A stretch of DNA of 64,000 nt, from positions 145,740 to 209,739 of the forward strand of contig CAWANP010000013.1 in NCBI GenBank assembly GCA_963783445.1. Direction: 5' to 3'. Shown here in pieces: positions 26,553 to 37,224 of this stretch (position 1 is its first letter; every line of letters begins with the position of its first letter). The position numbers were made by a program, and so were the translations under genes. This stretch comes from CAWANP01 sp963783445 (GTDB taxonomy: Bacteria; Chloroflexota; Anaerolineae; JAAYZQ01). The notes beneath the pieces are model-generated. The model was given only the letters and a program-made list of their open reading frames with translations, ran no database searches and was not told where the DNA came from.

Positions 26553-28184
26553 ATGAGCAGGACAGTTCTGAGAAACGGCCGGATCGTGGATGGGACAGGA
26601 AACCCCTGGGTACGGGCAGACCTGGCCATTGCAGGCCAGCGGATTGCCGAAATCGGTGCCGTAGAGCCGGTTGATGGCGATGTGCAGATAGACCTCCAAG
26701 GCCATGTTGTCTGCCCGGGCTTTATTGACATCCACACCCACTCGGACAGTGCCTTCCTATTCGACAAACACGCCTACAGCAAGGTCTGCCAGGGAGTAAC
26801 GACCGAGGTTGTAGGGAACTGTGGGCTATCCTGCGCCCCCCTGGCAGGCGAGGGCGGAGAGATATACCTCCAGGTGAACAGCCAGCTCTTTGGCAAAAAC
26901 CTTTCCGCGAACTGGGAGTCGATGGACGAGTATCTGTGCCGGTTGGAGCAGAACGGGCTGCCCCTCAACGTCGCAGCCATGGCTGGCCACAGCACCGTTC
27001 GAGCCTGCGTCATGGGCTATGCCACTAGGCCGCCAACCCAAGACGAGCAGAATGAGATGGGTAGGGTTCTCAGGGAATCGCTGGAGGCAGGTGCATTTGG
27101 CATGACGTTGGGCTATAAGCCGGGCGATCAGGCCGATGAAGCTGAACTCGCGCATCTTGGCCGCATCGTTGCCGAGTATGGCGGTTTTGTATCCGACCAC
27201 TCAGCCCAGCTTTCGCTGAAAGCGGGTCACCCAGCAGGGGCAGATAGCTATCTGGGCATGACCAGCATCATCCGCAAGCTTCTCAGGGTGGGGGCGCAGG
27301 CCCAGGCCCCGGTACACATCGCCCACGTCAAAGCAATTGGACCGGCAGCGTGGGGCAGGGCGGGTTGGATCACCGACCTGATTGACCGGGCGCGAGACCA
27401 GGGCGTCGACGCCACCTGTGATCTTTACGGTTACACCGCCGGCGGTGGTGGATTGGTCGGGCTGTTTGCACCCCAATCCCTTTTGGAGGCTGCAGATTCT
27501 CAGGACGTACCTGCCTCCATTCGGGCAGCCGTGGCCGCCCCGGTCATGATGCAGGCTGCCCTACGATCGATTGAACAGTCGTTCCGCGGCCTGGGCGGAG
27601 CGGACAAGGTCCGGATCGTGTCTTTCCCACCGGATCCAGGCATGGAGGGCAAAACGTTCCAGGATATTGCGGAGGCGATGGGCAAGGCCCCGGCCACGGT
27701 CGCCCTCGAGTACCTCCAGCGGGGTGATGCCCGGCTGAGGTGCGAAGTGATGCTCGAGAAAGACGTGATTCATTTGATGCAGCATCCGACGGCCATGATC
27801 TGCTCCGATGCGACGTCCATGTCCCTCGAAAGTGGCCGAGAGAAAGAGATGGTGCATCCCCGGACCTTCGGCGCCTTTCCCCGCATCCTGCGGCGCTATG
27901 TCACCGAATTTGGGGCACTCAGCCTGCCGGAAGCCATACGCAAGATGACGGCCGCACCGGCGCAGCGCCTGGGACTCACGGACAGGGGCCGGCTTGCCGA
28001 AGGCGCCTACGCTGATGTTGTAGTCTTTGATCCTGAACAGATTGCCGACCTGGCCACCTATTCGGACCCATACCGCCTGCCAAGGGGCATCCGCTACGTG
28101 TACGTCAATGGCACGCTGGCTGTCAGCGAGGGGGAATTCCACAAGACGCTGGCCGGGAAGGTTTTGAGAAAAAAGGGGAATTGA
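26553..28184 (+). CDS. D-aminoacylase / N-acyl-D-amino-acid deacylase family amidohydrolase
   Basis: An intact 543-residue amidohydrolase. The metal motif is FIDIHTHSDSAF, followed by GNCGLSCAPL with the family Cys. HIAHVKAIG carries the active-site His and Lys, and ICSDATSMSLES the late Asp. The C-terminal end returns to the beta-sandwich (GIRYVYVNGTLAVSEG). It is translated from ATG 26553 with AAAGGGATAG upstream. The stop overlaps the region just before the first mlrC gene, so the two are translationally close. Substrate class is N-acyl-D-amino acids or related amides by family. Confidence 0.9.
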   Translation: MSRTVLRNGRIVDGTGNPWVRADLAIAGQRIAEIGAVEPVDGDVQIDLQGHVVCPGFIDIHTHSDSAFLFDKHAYSKVCQGVTTEVVGNCGLSCAPLAGEGGEIYLQVNSQLFGKNLSANWESMDEYLCRLEQNGLPLNVAAMAGHSTVRACVMGYATRPPTQDEQNEMGRVLRESLEAGAFGMTLGYKPGDQADEAELAHLGRIVAEYGGFVSDHSAQLSLKAGHPAGADSYLGMTSIIRKLLRVGAQAQAPVHIAHVKAIGPAAWGRAGWITDLIDRARDQGVDATCDLYGYTAGGGGLVGLFAPQSLLEAADSQDVPASIRAAVAAPVMMQAALRSIEQSFRGLGGADKVRIVSFPPDPGMEGKTFQDIAEAMGKAPATVALEYLQRGDARLRCEVMLEKDVIHLMQHPTAMICSDATSMSLESGREKEMVHPRTFGAFPRILRRYVTEFGALSLPEAIRKMTAAPAQRLGLTDRGRLAEGAYADVVVFDPEQIADLATYSDPYRLPRGIRYVYVNGTLAVSEGEFHKTLAGKVLRKKGN

Positions 28185-28186
28185 CA

Positions 28187-29665
28187 ATGAGAATCGCCAT
28201 CGCAGAGATCTCGCAGGAAACTGATACCTTCAGCCCAGTCCTGACCGGGCTGGAAGACTTTGAACTGAACGGCTTGCTCTACGGCGACGAAATACTGGAA
28301 AAGATGCAGGGCGTGGGAAAAATCGGCGGCTTTTTGGCCATCGCCGCACAACGAGACAACATAGAGTTGCTGCCCATCATCCGGGCACAAGCCATGGCCG
28401 GCGGCAGGATTACCGAGGAGACCTTCGAGTTCTTGAAGGGCAAACTACTGGCAGGACTCAAAGACATCCTGCCGGTGGACGGGGTGTATCTCTCACTCCA
28501 TGGCGCCGCATCCACCCAAGAGACGGATGACATGGAGGGACAACTACTCTCTGAAGTCCGGCAAATGGTTGGCGACGCTGTGCCCATCGTGGCGCCCTTG
28601 GATCACCACGCCAGCATCACCAGCCTGATCATGGATTCCGCCGACGCAGTGATAGGCTTCCAGACACAGCCGCACGATCACTTTGAGACGGGCGAACGAG
28701 CAGCCAAGCTCCTGTTCAACCTGCTCGACAAGAAAATCTCACCCACTGGAGCCTGGTTCAGGATCCCCATGGTCACTCCTCAGGACCAGTTCCTCACCTC
28801 TGGGGGACCGATGAAGGAATGGTTCGACCTGGCGCGCGATATGGAGCGATTGCCCGGCGTAATCACCGCCTCCAACTTTCCCATGCAGCCCTGGCTCGAC
28901 GTGGAGGACGCGGGCTGGGCCGCGATGGTCTACACGGACAGCGACCAACAGCTTGCTAGAAAGTTAGCAGCCGAGCTGGCCAACAAGGCATGGGAACTTC
29001 GGGACCAGTTCTGGGTCTCGGAGCGGCTGTCTCCGGCCGAGACGATCAGGCAGGCCGACGGTGCCGAGGAAGGGCTCATCATCCTCTCAGATACCGGGGA
29101 TTCTACGTTCGGCGGTGCGCCGGGCGACAGCACCTGCCTGTTGCGGGAGATGCTCGCGCAAAAGATCACCAGCACAGCCTACGTGCCCATGGTCGACGCC
29201 GGGGCTGTGGCGGCTGCGATCCAGGCCGGAGAGGGACAGCAGATCACCCTGGACGTAGGCGGCAAGATGGACAATCTGTTCAGCAAGCCGGTCCAGGTGA
29301 CCGGCACAGTCACGCGCATCACCGAGGATCTGGTTGCTGAGTTGAGCGGAAGGGGACCCTGCAATATGGGCCGGACGGCGCTCTTGGAGGCCGGCAGCAT
29401 CAAGATCGCACTGGCCGATGCCCGCGTCGCGGCCATCAATTTCCCAGCCATGTACACCCACCTGGGCCTGGACATTGATGAGGCCAAGATGGTCGTGCTC
29501 AAGACGGCGAGCAACTTCCAGTACTTTGCCCCCTGGCGCAAGGGCCTTATCCGTGCTGATTCGCCAGGTATGACCCAATCGAACCTGTACGACTTTGAGT
29601 GGGTACGTGCTCCGCGACCATTATATCCCTTTGATGATCTGCCGGAGTGGCAAGCCCGGTTGTAG
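28187..29665 (+). CDS. mlrC: M81 family metallopeptidase, MlrC (microcystinase C)-like, copy 1
   Basis: A 492-residue enzyme of the MlrC/DUF1485 family. The N-terminal marks are IAEISQETDTFSP and LSLHGAAST. The zinc site region is PLDHHASITSLIMDSADAV. The C-terminal MlrC domain includes DSTFGGAPGDST and NMGRTALLEAGSI. MlrC of microcystin degraders cleaves a short linear peptide and releases the Adda amino acid; other members act on other amides, so the true substrate is open. ATG 28187 is chosen over TTG 28181. The gene begins 2 bp after the deacylase stop. Confidence 0.88.
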   Translation: MRIAIAEISQETDTFSPVLTGLEDFELNGLLYGDEILEKMQGVGKIGGFLAIAAQRDNIELLPIIRAQAMAGGRITEETFEFLKGKLLAGLKDILPVDGVYLSLHGAASTQETDDMEGQLLSEVRQMVGDAVPIVAPLDHHASITSLIMDSADAVIGFQTQPHDHFETGERAAKLLFNLLDKKISPTGAWFRIPMVTPQDQFLTSGGPMKEWFDLARDMERLPGVITASNFPMQPWLDVEDAGWAAMVYTDSDQQLARKLAAELANKAWELRDQFWVSERLSPAETIRQADGAEEGLIILSDTGDSTFGGAPGDSTCLLREMLAQKITSTAYVPMVDAGAVAAAIQAGEGQQITLDVGGKMDNLFSKPVQVTGTVTRITEDLVAELSGRGPCNMGRTALLEAGSIKIALADARVAAINFPAMYTHLGLDIDEAKMVVLKTASNFQYFAPWRKGLIRADSPGMTQSNLYDFEWVRAPRPLYPFDDLPEWQARL

Positions 29666-29810
29666 CATCGCAGCACCAGATAGCTGCTCTCGTTCAAGGA
29701 GGAAAGGAAAGGGCACACCTGACCGACCGCACACCTCAATGGCAAGAGACAGCAAACCACACCGCAAGACTGCTGTGGGTAGCGAAAGGGAATAGGCAGG
29801 AGAACCAGCC

Positions 29811-31289
29811 GTGAGAATCGCAATTGCAGAGATTTGTCAAGAAACTGATACATTCAGCCCAATCCTCACCGGACTGCCTGATTTTGAGAAGAATGGACTG
29901 TACTATGGCGAAGAGATCCTGGCCAAGATACCGGGAGTCGGCAAGCTTGGCGGCTTTCTGGCCGTCGCCGAGGACCAAGAGGGACTCGAGATCTTGCCCA
30001 TCCTACGGGCGCGGGCCACATCCAACGGCAGGCTGGCCAAAAGTACCTTCGAGTTCTTGGAAGGAAAACTACTTGCGGGGCTGAAAGAGGTGCTGCCCGT
30101 GGATGCCGTATTCCTGTCCCTGCATGGCGCCTCCTCCGTAGAGCAGATAGATGATCTAGAGGGGCACGTACTCAGCAATGTCAGGCAAGTGGTAGGGCTC
30201 GAGGTGCCCGTGGTCGTGCCTTTGGATCACCACGCGAACATCACCAGCCTCATGATGGACTCGGCCAACGTCCTCGTGGGGCATCAGACGCAGCCTCACT
30301 CCCCCTTTGATACTGGCGAAATCGCAGCCCGGGTCTTGTTTGCTATGCTCAACGGCGAGTTTTCGCCGACCGCCGCCTGGTTCAAGATCCCCATGATAAG
30401 CCCTCAGGACCAGTTCCTGACCTCAGGCGGGCCGATGAAGGAGTGGTTCGATCTTGCGCGAGGCATGGAGGAACAACCCGAGGTGGTATCGGCTTCGTGT
30501 TTTCCCATGCAGCCGTGGATCGATGTGGAACAAGCAGGATGGGCTGCCATCGTCTACACGGACGATGACCCAGAACTTGCATGGAAACTGGCAGCCGACC
30601 TGGCGAACAAGGCGTGGGACTTAAGGGATCGGTTCTGGCTGTCGGAACGCTTATCGCCCGCGGAAGCCATCAGGCAAGCGGATCAGGCTCCGGCAGGACT
30701 CATCATCCTGGCCGACACCGGGGATTCCGTCTATGGTGGAGCGCCCGGCGATAGCACTTGCCTGCTGAAAGAAATGCTGAGGCAAGAGATCACAAGCACG
30801 GCCTACGTACCTTTGGTCGATGCAGAAGCGGTGGATCAGGCCACGCATGCCGGCGAAGGGAGCAAGATCACGCTGAGCCTCGGTGGTAAAATGGACCAGG
30901 TCTTCAACAAGCCGGTTGAGGTGACGGGGACTGTAAAGCGCATCTCTGAGGGATTGGTCATCGACTTGGGTCGGTCCGGGCTCTGTGATATGGGCCGGAC
31001 TGCGCTTCTGGAGGCTGGGAGCATCAAGATCTTGCTGGCTGATTCCCGCATTCAGGCCATCAATTTCCCCGATATGTACACGCACCTGGGCCTAGAGATC
31101 GAGGATGCCAAGATGGTTGTGGTCAAGACAGCAAGCAATTTCCAGCACTTTGCTCCCTGGCGAAAGGGGCTCATACGCACCGATACGCCAGGTATGACCC
31201 AATCGAACCTCAAAGAGTTCACCTGGGTGCGAGTGCCCCGCCCGCTCTATCCTCTGGATGATCTTCCAGAGTGGCAGGCCCGGCTCTAG
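29811..31289 (+). CDS. mlrC: M81 family metallopeptidase, MlrC-like, copy 2
   Basis: A 492-residue protein, clearly the closest relative of copy 1. It shows QETDTFSPILTGLPDFE, VPLDHHANITSLMMDSAN, DSVYGGAPGDSTCLLKEM and MGRTALLEAGSIKI in the same places and has the same length, so it is a tandem duplicate. The GTG start at 29811 has GGAG upstream. The 145-bp gap before it holds a second ribosome-like AAGGAGGAAAGG at about 29696 and an 18-codon mini-frame starting near 29739. Confidence 0.88.
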   Translation: MRIAIAEICQETDTFSPILTGLPDFEKNGLYYGEEILAKIPGVGKLGGFLAVAEDQEGLEILPILRARATSNGRLAKSTFEFLEGKLLAGLKEVLPVDAVFLSLHGASSVEQIDDLEGHVLSNVRQVVGLEVPVVVPLDHHANITSLMMDSANVLVGHQTQPHSPFDTGEIAARVLFAMLNGEFSPTAAWFKIPMISPQDQFLTSGGPMKEWFDLARGMEEQPEVVSASCFPMQPWIDVEQAGWAAIVYTDDDPELAWKLAADLANKAWDLRDRFWLSERLSPAEAIRQADQAPAGLIILADTGDSVYGGAPGDSTCLLKEMLRQEITSTAYVPLVDAEAVDQATHAGEGSKITLSLGGKMDQVFNKPVEVTGTVKRISEGLVIDLGRSGLCDMGRTALLEAGSIKILLADSRIQAINFPDMYTHLGLEIEDAKMVVVKTASNFQHFAPWRKGLIRTDTPGMTQSNLKEFTWVRVPRPLYPLDDLPEWQARL

Positions 31290-31333
31290 AATCTCCGCCG
31301 CAGGCACCGGCACCCGTTCAAGGAGGAATAGAT

Positions 31334-32826
31334 ATGAGGATCGCGGTAGCCCAGTTCATCCAGGAAACCCATAGCTTCAACCCAAACCCTTCGGATCTAG
31401 ATCACTTTGAGCATGCAGGGGGCATTTTCCGCGGCCCGGACGTCCTGGCCAATGCGGGCGATTCGGGCGAGATCGGCGGGTTTCTAGCTGTAGCGGAGCA
31501 GGAGGCGGCCGAGGTAGATCCCTTGCCAATCCTATCCGCTAATGGACATGCCTACGGCATCATAACGGCTGATGCGATGGAGTTCTTTGAGGAGACACTG
31601 GTCGACGGATTGCAAAAGATCTTGCCCATAGATGGTTTCTTTCTGTCCATGCACGGGGCGGCCGCGTCGGAACCGGTAGATGACGTCGAGGGCCATCTAC
31701 TCGCCGCGGTAAGGCGGGTCGTCGGAAAAGACGTACCAATCGTCGTTCCCCTGGACCACCACGCCAACATCACCGGACAGATCGTCGATATGGCGGACGT
31801 GATCGTAGGCTATCAGGAGGAGCCCCACGATCCGTTCCCAACTGGAGAACGAGCGGCCGAAATCCTCTTTCAGCTAATCCGGGGAGAAATCACGCCCACC
31901 GTAGGCTGGTACAAGATCCCAATGATGTCCTGGGCGGATCGGTTCATGACCGGCGAGTGGCCCATGCAGGAGTGGTTTGGCCTTGCCCGGGAGATGGAGG
32001 AGACATCCGGAGGTGATCTCTGTCAGTCACCTTTCCCGTGCAGCCCTGGCTCGATGTGGAGGAGGCCGGTTGGGCCGCCGTCGTCTACACGGATAACAAC
32101 CCAGAGCTGGCCCAGGATCTGGCAGCCCAGCTCGCGGACAAGGCTTGGGAGTTACGGGAGGCATTCTGGGAACCCCGCCGGCTGCCGCCTGCGGAGGTCA
32201 TCAAGCGGGCCATCGCAGCCGAGGAAGGCCCGATCATCATCTCTGACCCTGCCGACGCATCGGGCGCGCCGGGAGACAGCAACTGCCTCTTGCGAGAGAT
32301 GTTGCGCCAGGAGGTACCCTGCACCGCCTTCGTACCCATCGTCGATGCCGCAGCCGTTGACCAAGCGATGAACGCCGGTGTAGGCAGCGAGATCACCGTT
32401 CAGTTGGGCGGGACACTGGATACCAATAACCACGCCCCTGTGGAGCTCACGGCCCGCGTGGTGGCCGTGTCCGACCGTCCGAAAGTGAGAACCCACGACT
32501 ACCGTGGATATTTCAAGACGCACCCAACCGTGCTCTTGCAGGTGGGCAACATCCACATCGTCGTATCCAAGGGCTTGGGCGGCATCAACCACGCCGACGT
32601 CTACCGCTGTTTTGGCCTGGAACCTGCCGAGGCCAAGATGATAGTGGTCAAGATGATCGGCCACTTTGAGTCTTTTCGCCCTGTGATGAAGGACCTCATC
32701 TTTGCCGACTGCCCAGGGTGGTCAGGGGATCTACGGAAACAGACGTGGGAGAAGATCCCGCGTCCGACCTACCCATTCGACGAGATGGCCGAATGGCGGG
32801 CAGGAGACGAAGGCACTGCAAGGTGA
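31334..32826 (+). pseudogene. mlrC: M81 family metallopeptidase, MlrC-like, copy 3 (two frameshifts)
   Basis: A more divergent MlrC: QFIQETHSFNPNPSDLDHF, SMHGAAASEPVDDVEG, VPLDHHANITGQIVDMAD. The frame breaks twice close together, at GG 32009-32010 and CC 32030-32031. Removing one base at each restores EVISVSHFPVQPWLDV and a 496-residue protein. It continues with SGAPGDSNCLLREMLRQ. AAGGAGGAA precedes ATG 31334. Its lower similarity to copies 1 and 2 suggests a different bond or substrate. Confidence 0.82.
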
Positions 32827-33049
32827 ATCGGCGATTCCTTCGTATTGCGCTCTCTGCCAGAGCGAAGGGTTGCATCCGACTCGATGCCAGAACATGCGCT
32901 GATTCCTGGGGAAAGGAGGCGATAGAGCAGAATCCGACAGATGGACGGTGAGAGGAGGGTTCTCCGGGGGAGAGCTCTCATTGCAGGGTACTGCGCCTGC
33001 AATCCGGTAGGAATGGCAACATGATAGTAAATCCAAAAGGAGGAACAAG

Positions 33050-34849
33050 ATGTCTAGTCGCAAAAAGTTAATGAGTGTGTTCTCTCTGTTGATGGTGGTG
33101 GTGATGGTCCTCGCAGGCTGTGGGGCGACACCCGAACCAGAAGTTGTCAAAGAAGTAGTCACCCAGGTTGTTGTAGAGACGGTCAAGGAGACCGTCGTCG
33201 TCGAAGGCAAAACCGAGGTCGTCGAAAAAGAGGTCACCAAGGTCGTTGAGGTGGAAAAGGTCGTTGAGGTGGAAAAAGTGGTCGAAGTTGTGGTCACACC
33301 CACCCCAGAACCAACCAAGGCCCCATCTACCGAGCCGGTCTATGGCGGTGAATTCCGTGCGGCTCAAGGCTCAGTTCCAGCCACGCTGGATACGATGTCT
33401 ACCTCAAGTGGGGCAACCAGCGGCGTAACAAACATGGTCATGGAAACCCTGGTCGCCTTTGGCGAAGACTTTGATATCGTACCCATGCTGGCCGAGTCCT
33501 GGGAACTGTCTGATGGGGACAAGACCTACACCTTCCATCTGCGCGAGGGAATCAAGTTCCACGACGGCAGCGACATGACCGCCGAAGACGTGGTCGCTTC
33601 AATCACCCGCTTCCTGGACGTCACCGCCCGCGCGTCCGTGTTTGAAGTGATGGAATCCTACGAAGCCATAGATGACTATACTGTGGTTACAAAGCTCAAG
33701 AACCCATCTGCCGGCTGGCTCGGTACGATTGCTTCAACATCCTCGGCCCTGGTGATCCAGCCCAAGGAGGTCATCGAAGGCAAAGGCCTTGGTGAGCTAG
33801 CGGTTCCAGATGACATTGTGGGCACCGGGCCTTACCAGTTGGTAGAGTATGTACCCGATCAGTATGCCGTGTTGACACGCTTTGAAGACTATCAGTCGCT
33901 GCCAGGGGAGCGAGACGGCCTGGGCGGCGGCAAGATCGCCTACTTTGACAAAGTCCGCATCGATTTCGTGCCTGAAGCAGGCGCCCGCCTGGCTGGCCTC
34001 GAGGTCGGCGACTATGACTGGATAGCTGGTCCTTCACCGAGTGACATTGGCGTGATCAACGCCAATCCCGACACCGAGCTTGTCATCATCCACCCGGCAA
34101 ATGGTGGATACATCATCTTCAACGCGTCGGAACAGATGCCGTTCTCCAGCGATGTCAAATTCCGCCAGGCGGTGTTGGCGGCACTGGATATGGAAGCCCT
34201 GGGGATGGCATTCACGGGAGGCCATCGTGATCTGTTTGACCTCAACTCTTCCCTCTGGCCGCCAGAGACTACCTGGTACATAGATGACGAGTTCGCCAAT
34301 GAACAGTACAACCAGAACGACCCAGAAAAGGCCATGAAACTGCTGGAAGAGGCTGGCTACAATGGCGAGGAAATCGTCATCGCCACCTACAACAGTGAGT
34401 CCTGGACCAGGATGATGCTGGCGCTGGCCAGCCAACTGGGGGAGGTCGGCATAAAGACCAAGGTAGAGCTGTACGACTGGCCGGGTATCTTTGCCAAGTG
34501 GGCCGAGGAAACCGGCTGGCACATCAGCTTTACACAGAACAACTCCTTCCAGCTCCTGGATCCAGGGGCTGCGGCCGTGATGTGGGCCTGTGGCAGCAGC
34601 CACCCGGTGAATGCCCACTACTGCAACCCCGACATGGAAGAAGCTTTCGCGGTTCTGTCTGCCGCTACCAACCTCGAGGAGTACAAGGCCGCCCTCGTGC
34701 CCATCCAGAGGCTCTTCTACGAGGACCTGCCGAATATCAAGACAGGTGAGAATCACATCCTGGAAGCCATCCGCAGCGAAATCAAAGGCTACAGAGGCTT
34801 TGGCAGGGCTGGGACATACAGGTTTTATGGGGTTTGGCGCCAAGAATAG
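33050..34849 (+). CDS. Family 5 peptide-binding lipoprotein, third copy
   Basis: An intact 599-residue binding protein. The lipobox is MVLAGCG, then a Val/Glu/Lys repeat stalk (EKVVEVEKVV) to about residue 80 and a TPTPEPTKAPS linker. The domain shows LAESWELSDGDKTYTFHLR, VGTGPYQLVEY and VKFRQAVLAALDMEAL, normal for family 5. AAAAGGAGGAAC precedes the start. A 14-bp stem-loop follows the stop, then two UroD-like genes, and only then the dppB/dppC pair at 37.4 kb. Confidence 0.92.
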   Translation: MSSRKKLMSVFSLLMVVVMVLAGCGATPEPEVVKEVVTQVVVETVKETVVVEGKTEVVEKEVTKVVEVEKVVEVEKVVEVVVTPTPEPTKAPSTEPVYGGEFRAAQGSVPATLDTMSTSSGATSGVTNMVMETLVAFGEDFDIVPMLAESWELSDGDKTYTFHLREGIKFHDGSDMTAEDVVASITRFLDVTARASVFEVMESYEAIDDYTVVTKLKNPSAGWLGTIASTSSALVIQPKEVIEGKGLGELAVPDDIVGTGPYQLVEYVPDQYAVLTRFEDYQSLPGERDGLGGGKIAYFDKVRIDFVPEAGARLAGLEVGDYDWIAGPSPSDIGVINANPDTELVIIHPANGGYIIFNASEQMPFSSDVKFRQAVLAALDMEALGMAFTGGHRDLFDLNSSLWPPETTWYIDDEFANEQYNQNDPEKAMKLLEEAGYNGEEIVIATYNSESWTRMMLALASQLGEVGIKTKVELYDWPGIFAKWAEETGWHISFTQNNSFQLLDPGAAAVMWACGSSHPVNAHYCNPDMEEAFAVLSAATNLEEYKAALVPIQRLFYEDLPNIKTGENHILEAIRSEIKGYRGFGRAGTYRFYGVWRQE

Positions 34850-34876
34850 TGGCTAGCCACAGCTAGGCACCAGAAT

Positions 34877-34911
34877 CGGGTGGAGGGCAGTCCAGATCTG
34901 CCCTCCACCCG
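34877..34911 (+). promoter_or_regulatory. Perfect 14-bp stem-loop after the third binding-protein gene
   Basis: CGGGTGGAGGGCAG (34877-34890), loop TCCAGAT, CTGCCCTCCACCCG (34898-34911). There is no T-run. It is placed like the stem-loops after the other binding-protein genes and may stabilise or attenuate the transcript. Confidence 0.7.
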
Positions 34912-34936
34912 ACCGGCGCGGGCAGCCTGGCAGGAC

Positions 34937-36128
34937 ATGATCGGCGATTCAAAGTTGAATGCATATCACAGTGGACTCGGGCCTTTGACCAGTTACGAGA
35001 GAATAGACACCGCTCTTCGAGGCAAAAAGCCGGACCGTGTACCGGTCATAGCCCCCCTTGGCCTGGCTTTTCTTAGACGGCACTTGGGGCCCGGCCCTTT
35101 GTTTGACCGCTTTGTCGACGATCCTCTGGGGACCCTGGTTGGGGTCCAGGAAGAGTTGGGATTGGATCCGGTTGTCTGGAGCTACTCTGAGTTTGAAGGG
35201 GAAGTCATGGATTGGCCAGCTAGGCTCTTTCGCTGGCCAGAACAATCGCTGGCAAATTGGCAGACGGATGAAACAAACAGTAGGCCGTGGGCCAGGCTAT
35301 AGGGATATCCTGCGCACCTTCATCACTCCCAGGGGCAAGCTGACCTCTCGCCATCGCCGGCAGACAAATGCAAAACTGATCTTGGAGTACCCCATCAAAG
35401 AGGAAGAGGATCTGGCTCTCTTGGAGTATCGCCCGGATCCGGCGTTGATGAGTGTGGAAGGCCTTTCTCGGATGGTGAATACCGTGGGCCGCAGGGCCTA
35501 TTTCATGCATGTAGTCAGTGGGGTATGGAATGAGGCCTGCAATCTGAGAGGCATGCAGCAGATCTGTTACGACGTCTACGATAGACCCCAGTGGGTCAAA
35601 CGTTTCTTTGACGTGATCAAGCGGCGACAGGTAAGGCAGATCCGCTGTCTGCACAAGGCTGCGATCCCGTGCGTGGTTGTCGACGAAACCTATGTGGGCA
35701 TGGGCATCTCTCCGGCTATGTTCAGAGAGTTTGTCCTTCCCTTCGACCAAGAGCTTGTCCGGGCCGCCCAGGAAAAGGGGCTCTTGGTCATCCTTCACAA
35801 CTGTGGAAAAGCTCGGAGACTGTTAGACCTGATGGTGGAAACCGGGGCAGATGCGCTGGAGACACTTGCCCCACCAACTTCCTCCGGCGATGTGGAACTG
35901 GCTGAAGCGAAAAGGCGAGTTGGTGATCGGCTCTGCCTGTGTGGCGGCTTTGACGAGCGGGTACTGGCCGATGGTGGGGTGGAGCAGGTTCGCGCAGAGG
36001 TGAGGCGCTGTATGAAAGCCGCTGCAAAAGGTGGGGGCTTTATTTTGCGCACTGCCGGCCAGATACTCGATGCTCCTCCTGAGAACATGGAGGCCATGGT
36101 CCAGGCAGCAGCGATCTATGGCCAATGA
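34937..36128 (+). pseudogene. Uroporphyrinogen decarboxylase-family (methyltransferase-like) protein 1 (one frameshift)
   Basis: Begins with YERIDTALRGKKPDRVPV, the usual opening of UroD/MtaA-type proteins. The frame changes at AAA 35275-35277 and continues VGRGPGYRDILRTFITPRG, with ILHNCGKARRLLDLMVETGA and LCLCGGFDERVLADGG near the end. One base removed gives 396 residues. The His-x-Cys-like HNCG is typical of zinc methyltransferase members rather than true HemE. The start is uncertain; ATG 34937 has no strong ribosome site. It is followed by a paralogue 36 bp on. Confidence 0.78.
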
Positions 36129-36164
36129 TTCATCCATCTCCAAAATGAGGTAATTATCTTTGTT

Positions 36165-37224
36165 ATGAATTCCAAACAACGGATCCTGGCGGCGTTGGAA
36201 AACCAACAACCGGACCGAGTGCCCATCATGGATGTCATCGATGCCTCGATCATTCTTGCCATCGCCAATATTCTTGGCTTTGACACCACCAGGCCAGAGA
36301 ATGACCACCTGGCGGCGGCAGATAGCTACTGTCTGTTTGTCAAAGAGTTGGGGCTGGACGCTACGATCAGTGGCTTCTCCACGGGCTCAGAACGGATCGG
36401 TGATGACCTGGTCAGAAACCGGCATGGCATGGTCTTTCAGAAGAGCGAACATGGCGAATCGGTGCTCGTAGAAGGCCCCATCAAGGATCCTTCGGATCTT
36501 CAGGGATACAACATGGTGCAAACCCCGCCTGGATGACTTTGAAGAAGTGGCGTACACCATGGACAAGGTCGGGAGCGATTGGGCCCATTTTGTGGGGCTG
36601 GGTGATCCCTTCAAGACCAGTTGGGAACTGAGGGGCGGTATGCAGTACCTCATGATGGACTATGTTCTGGACCCAGGATTGGTTCACGACCTGGCGCGAG
36701 TGGCGACAGATTTCTCTCTCGCCGTTATCGAGCTGGCGGCCCAGGTTGGGGTGGATGGCGTCTTTATGGGGGGCGATCTTGCAGCCAACCAGACCACGCT
36801 GATGTCTCCTCAGCACTATCGGGAGTACATCAAGCCCTATCACCATGAGCTGGTGACCAGCGCCCATGATAAAGGACTCAAGTTCATCAAGCACACCGAT
36901 GGCAATCTGTGGCCCATTTTGGATGACTTTGTGGAGGTTGGCTTCGATGCTTTTCATCCCGTGCAGCCTCAGTGTATGGACATCGTAGAGGTAAAGGGGC
37001 ATCTTTCCGGCAAGATGTGTGTGATTGGCAATATCGATTGTATGGATCTGCTTCCCTCTGGCACAGAAGAGCAAGTAGAAGAAGCGGTCAGGGAGACGAT
37101 CGATGCAGCAGGAGCGGGCGGGGGATACATTCTCTGTTCATCGAATTCAATTCACCCTGGTGTGAATCCCAGAAATTACATTGCAATGGTAAGGGCCGGC
37201 CACAGGTATGGGGCTTATGAATGA
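36165..37224 (+). pseudogene. Uroporphyrinogen decarboxylase-family (methyltransferase-like) protein 2 (one frameshift)
   Basis: Begins MNSKQRILAALENQQPDRVP, again the family opening. An extra base in CCCC 36523-36526 breaks the frame; repaired it reads through LDDFEEVAYTMDKVGSDWAH and gives 352 residues. KFIKHTDGNLWPILDDFVEVG and the SSNSIHPGVNPRNYIAM ending fit the family. In place of the Cys after His it has HTDGN, as in members acting without that zinc ligand, so activity may differ from protein 1. No corrinoid protein is next to it. Confidence 0.8.

Noticed and set aside
35058..37224. hemE for heme synthesis
   Set aside because: Two copies in an importer operon with methyltransferase-like motifs; not the HemE context.
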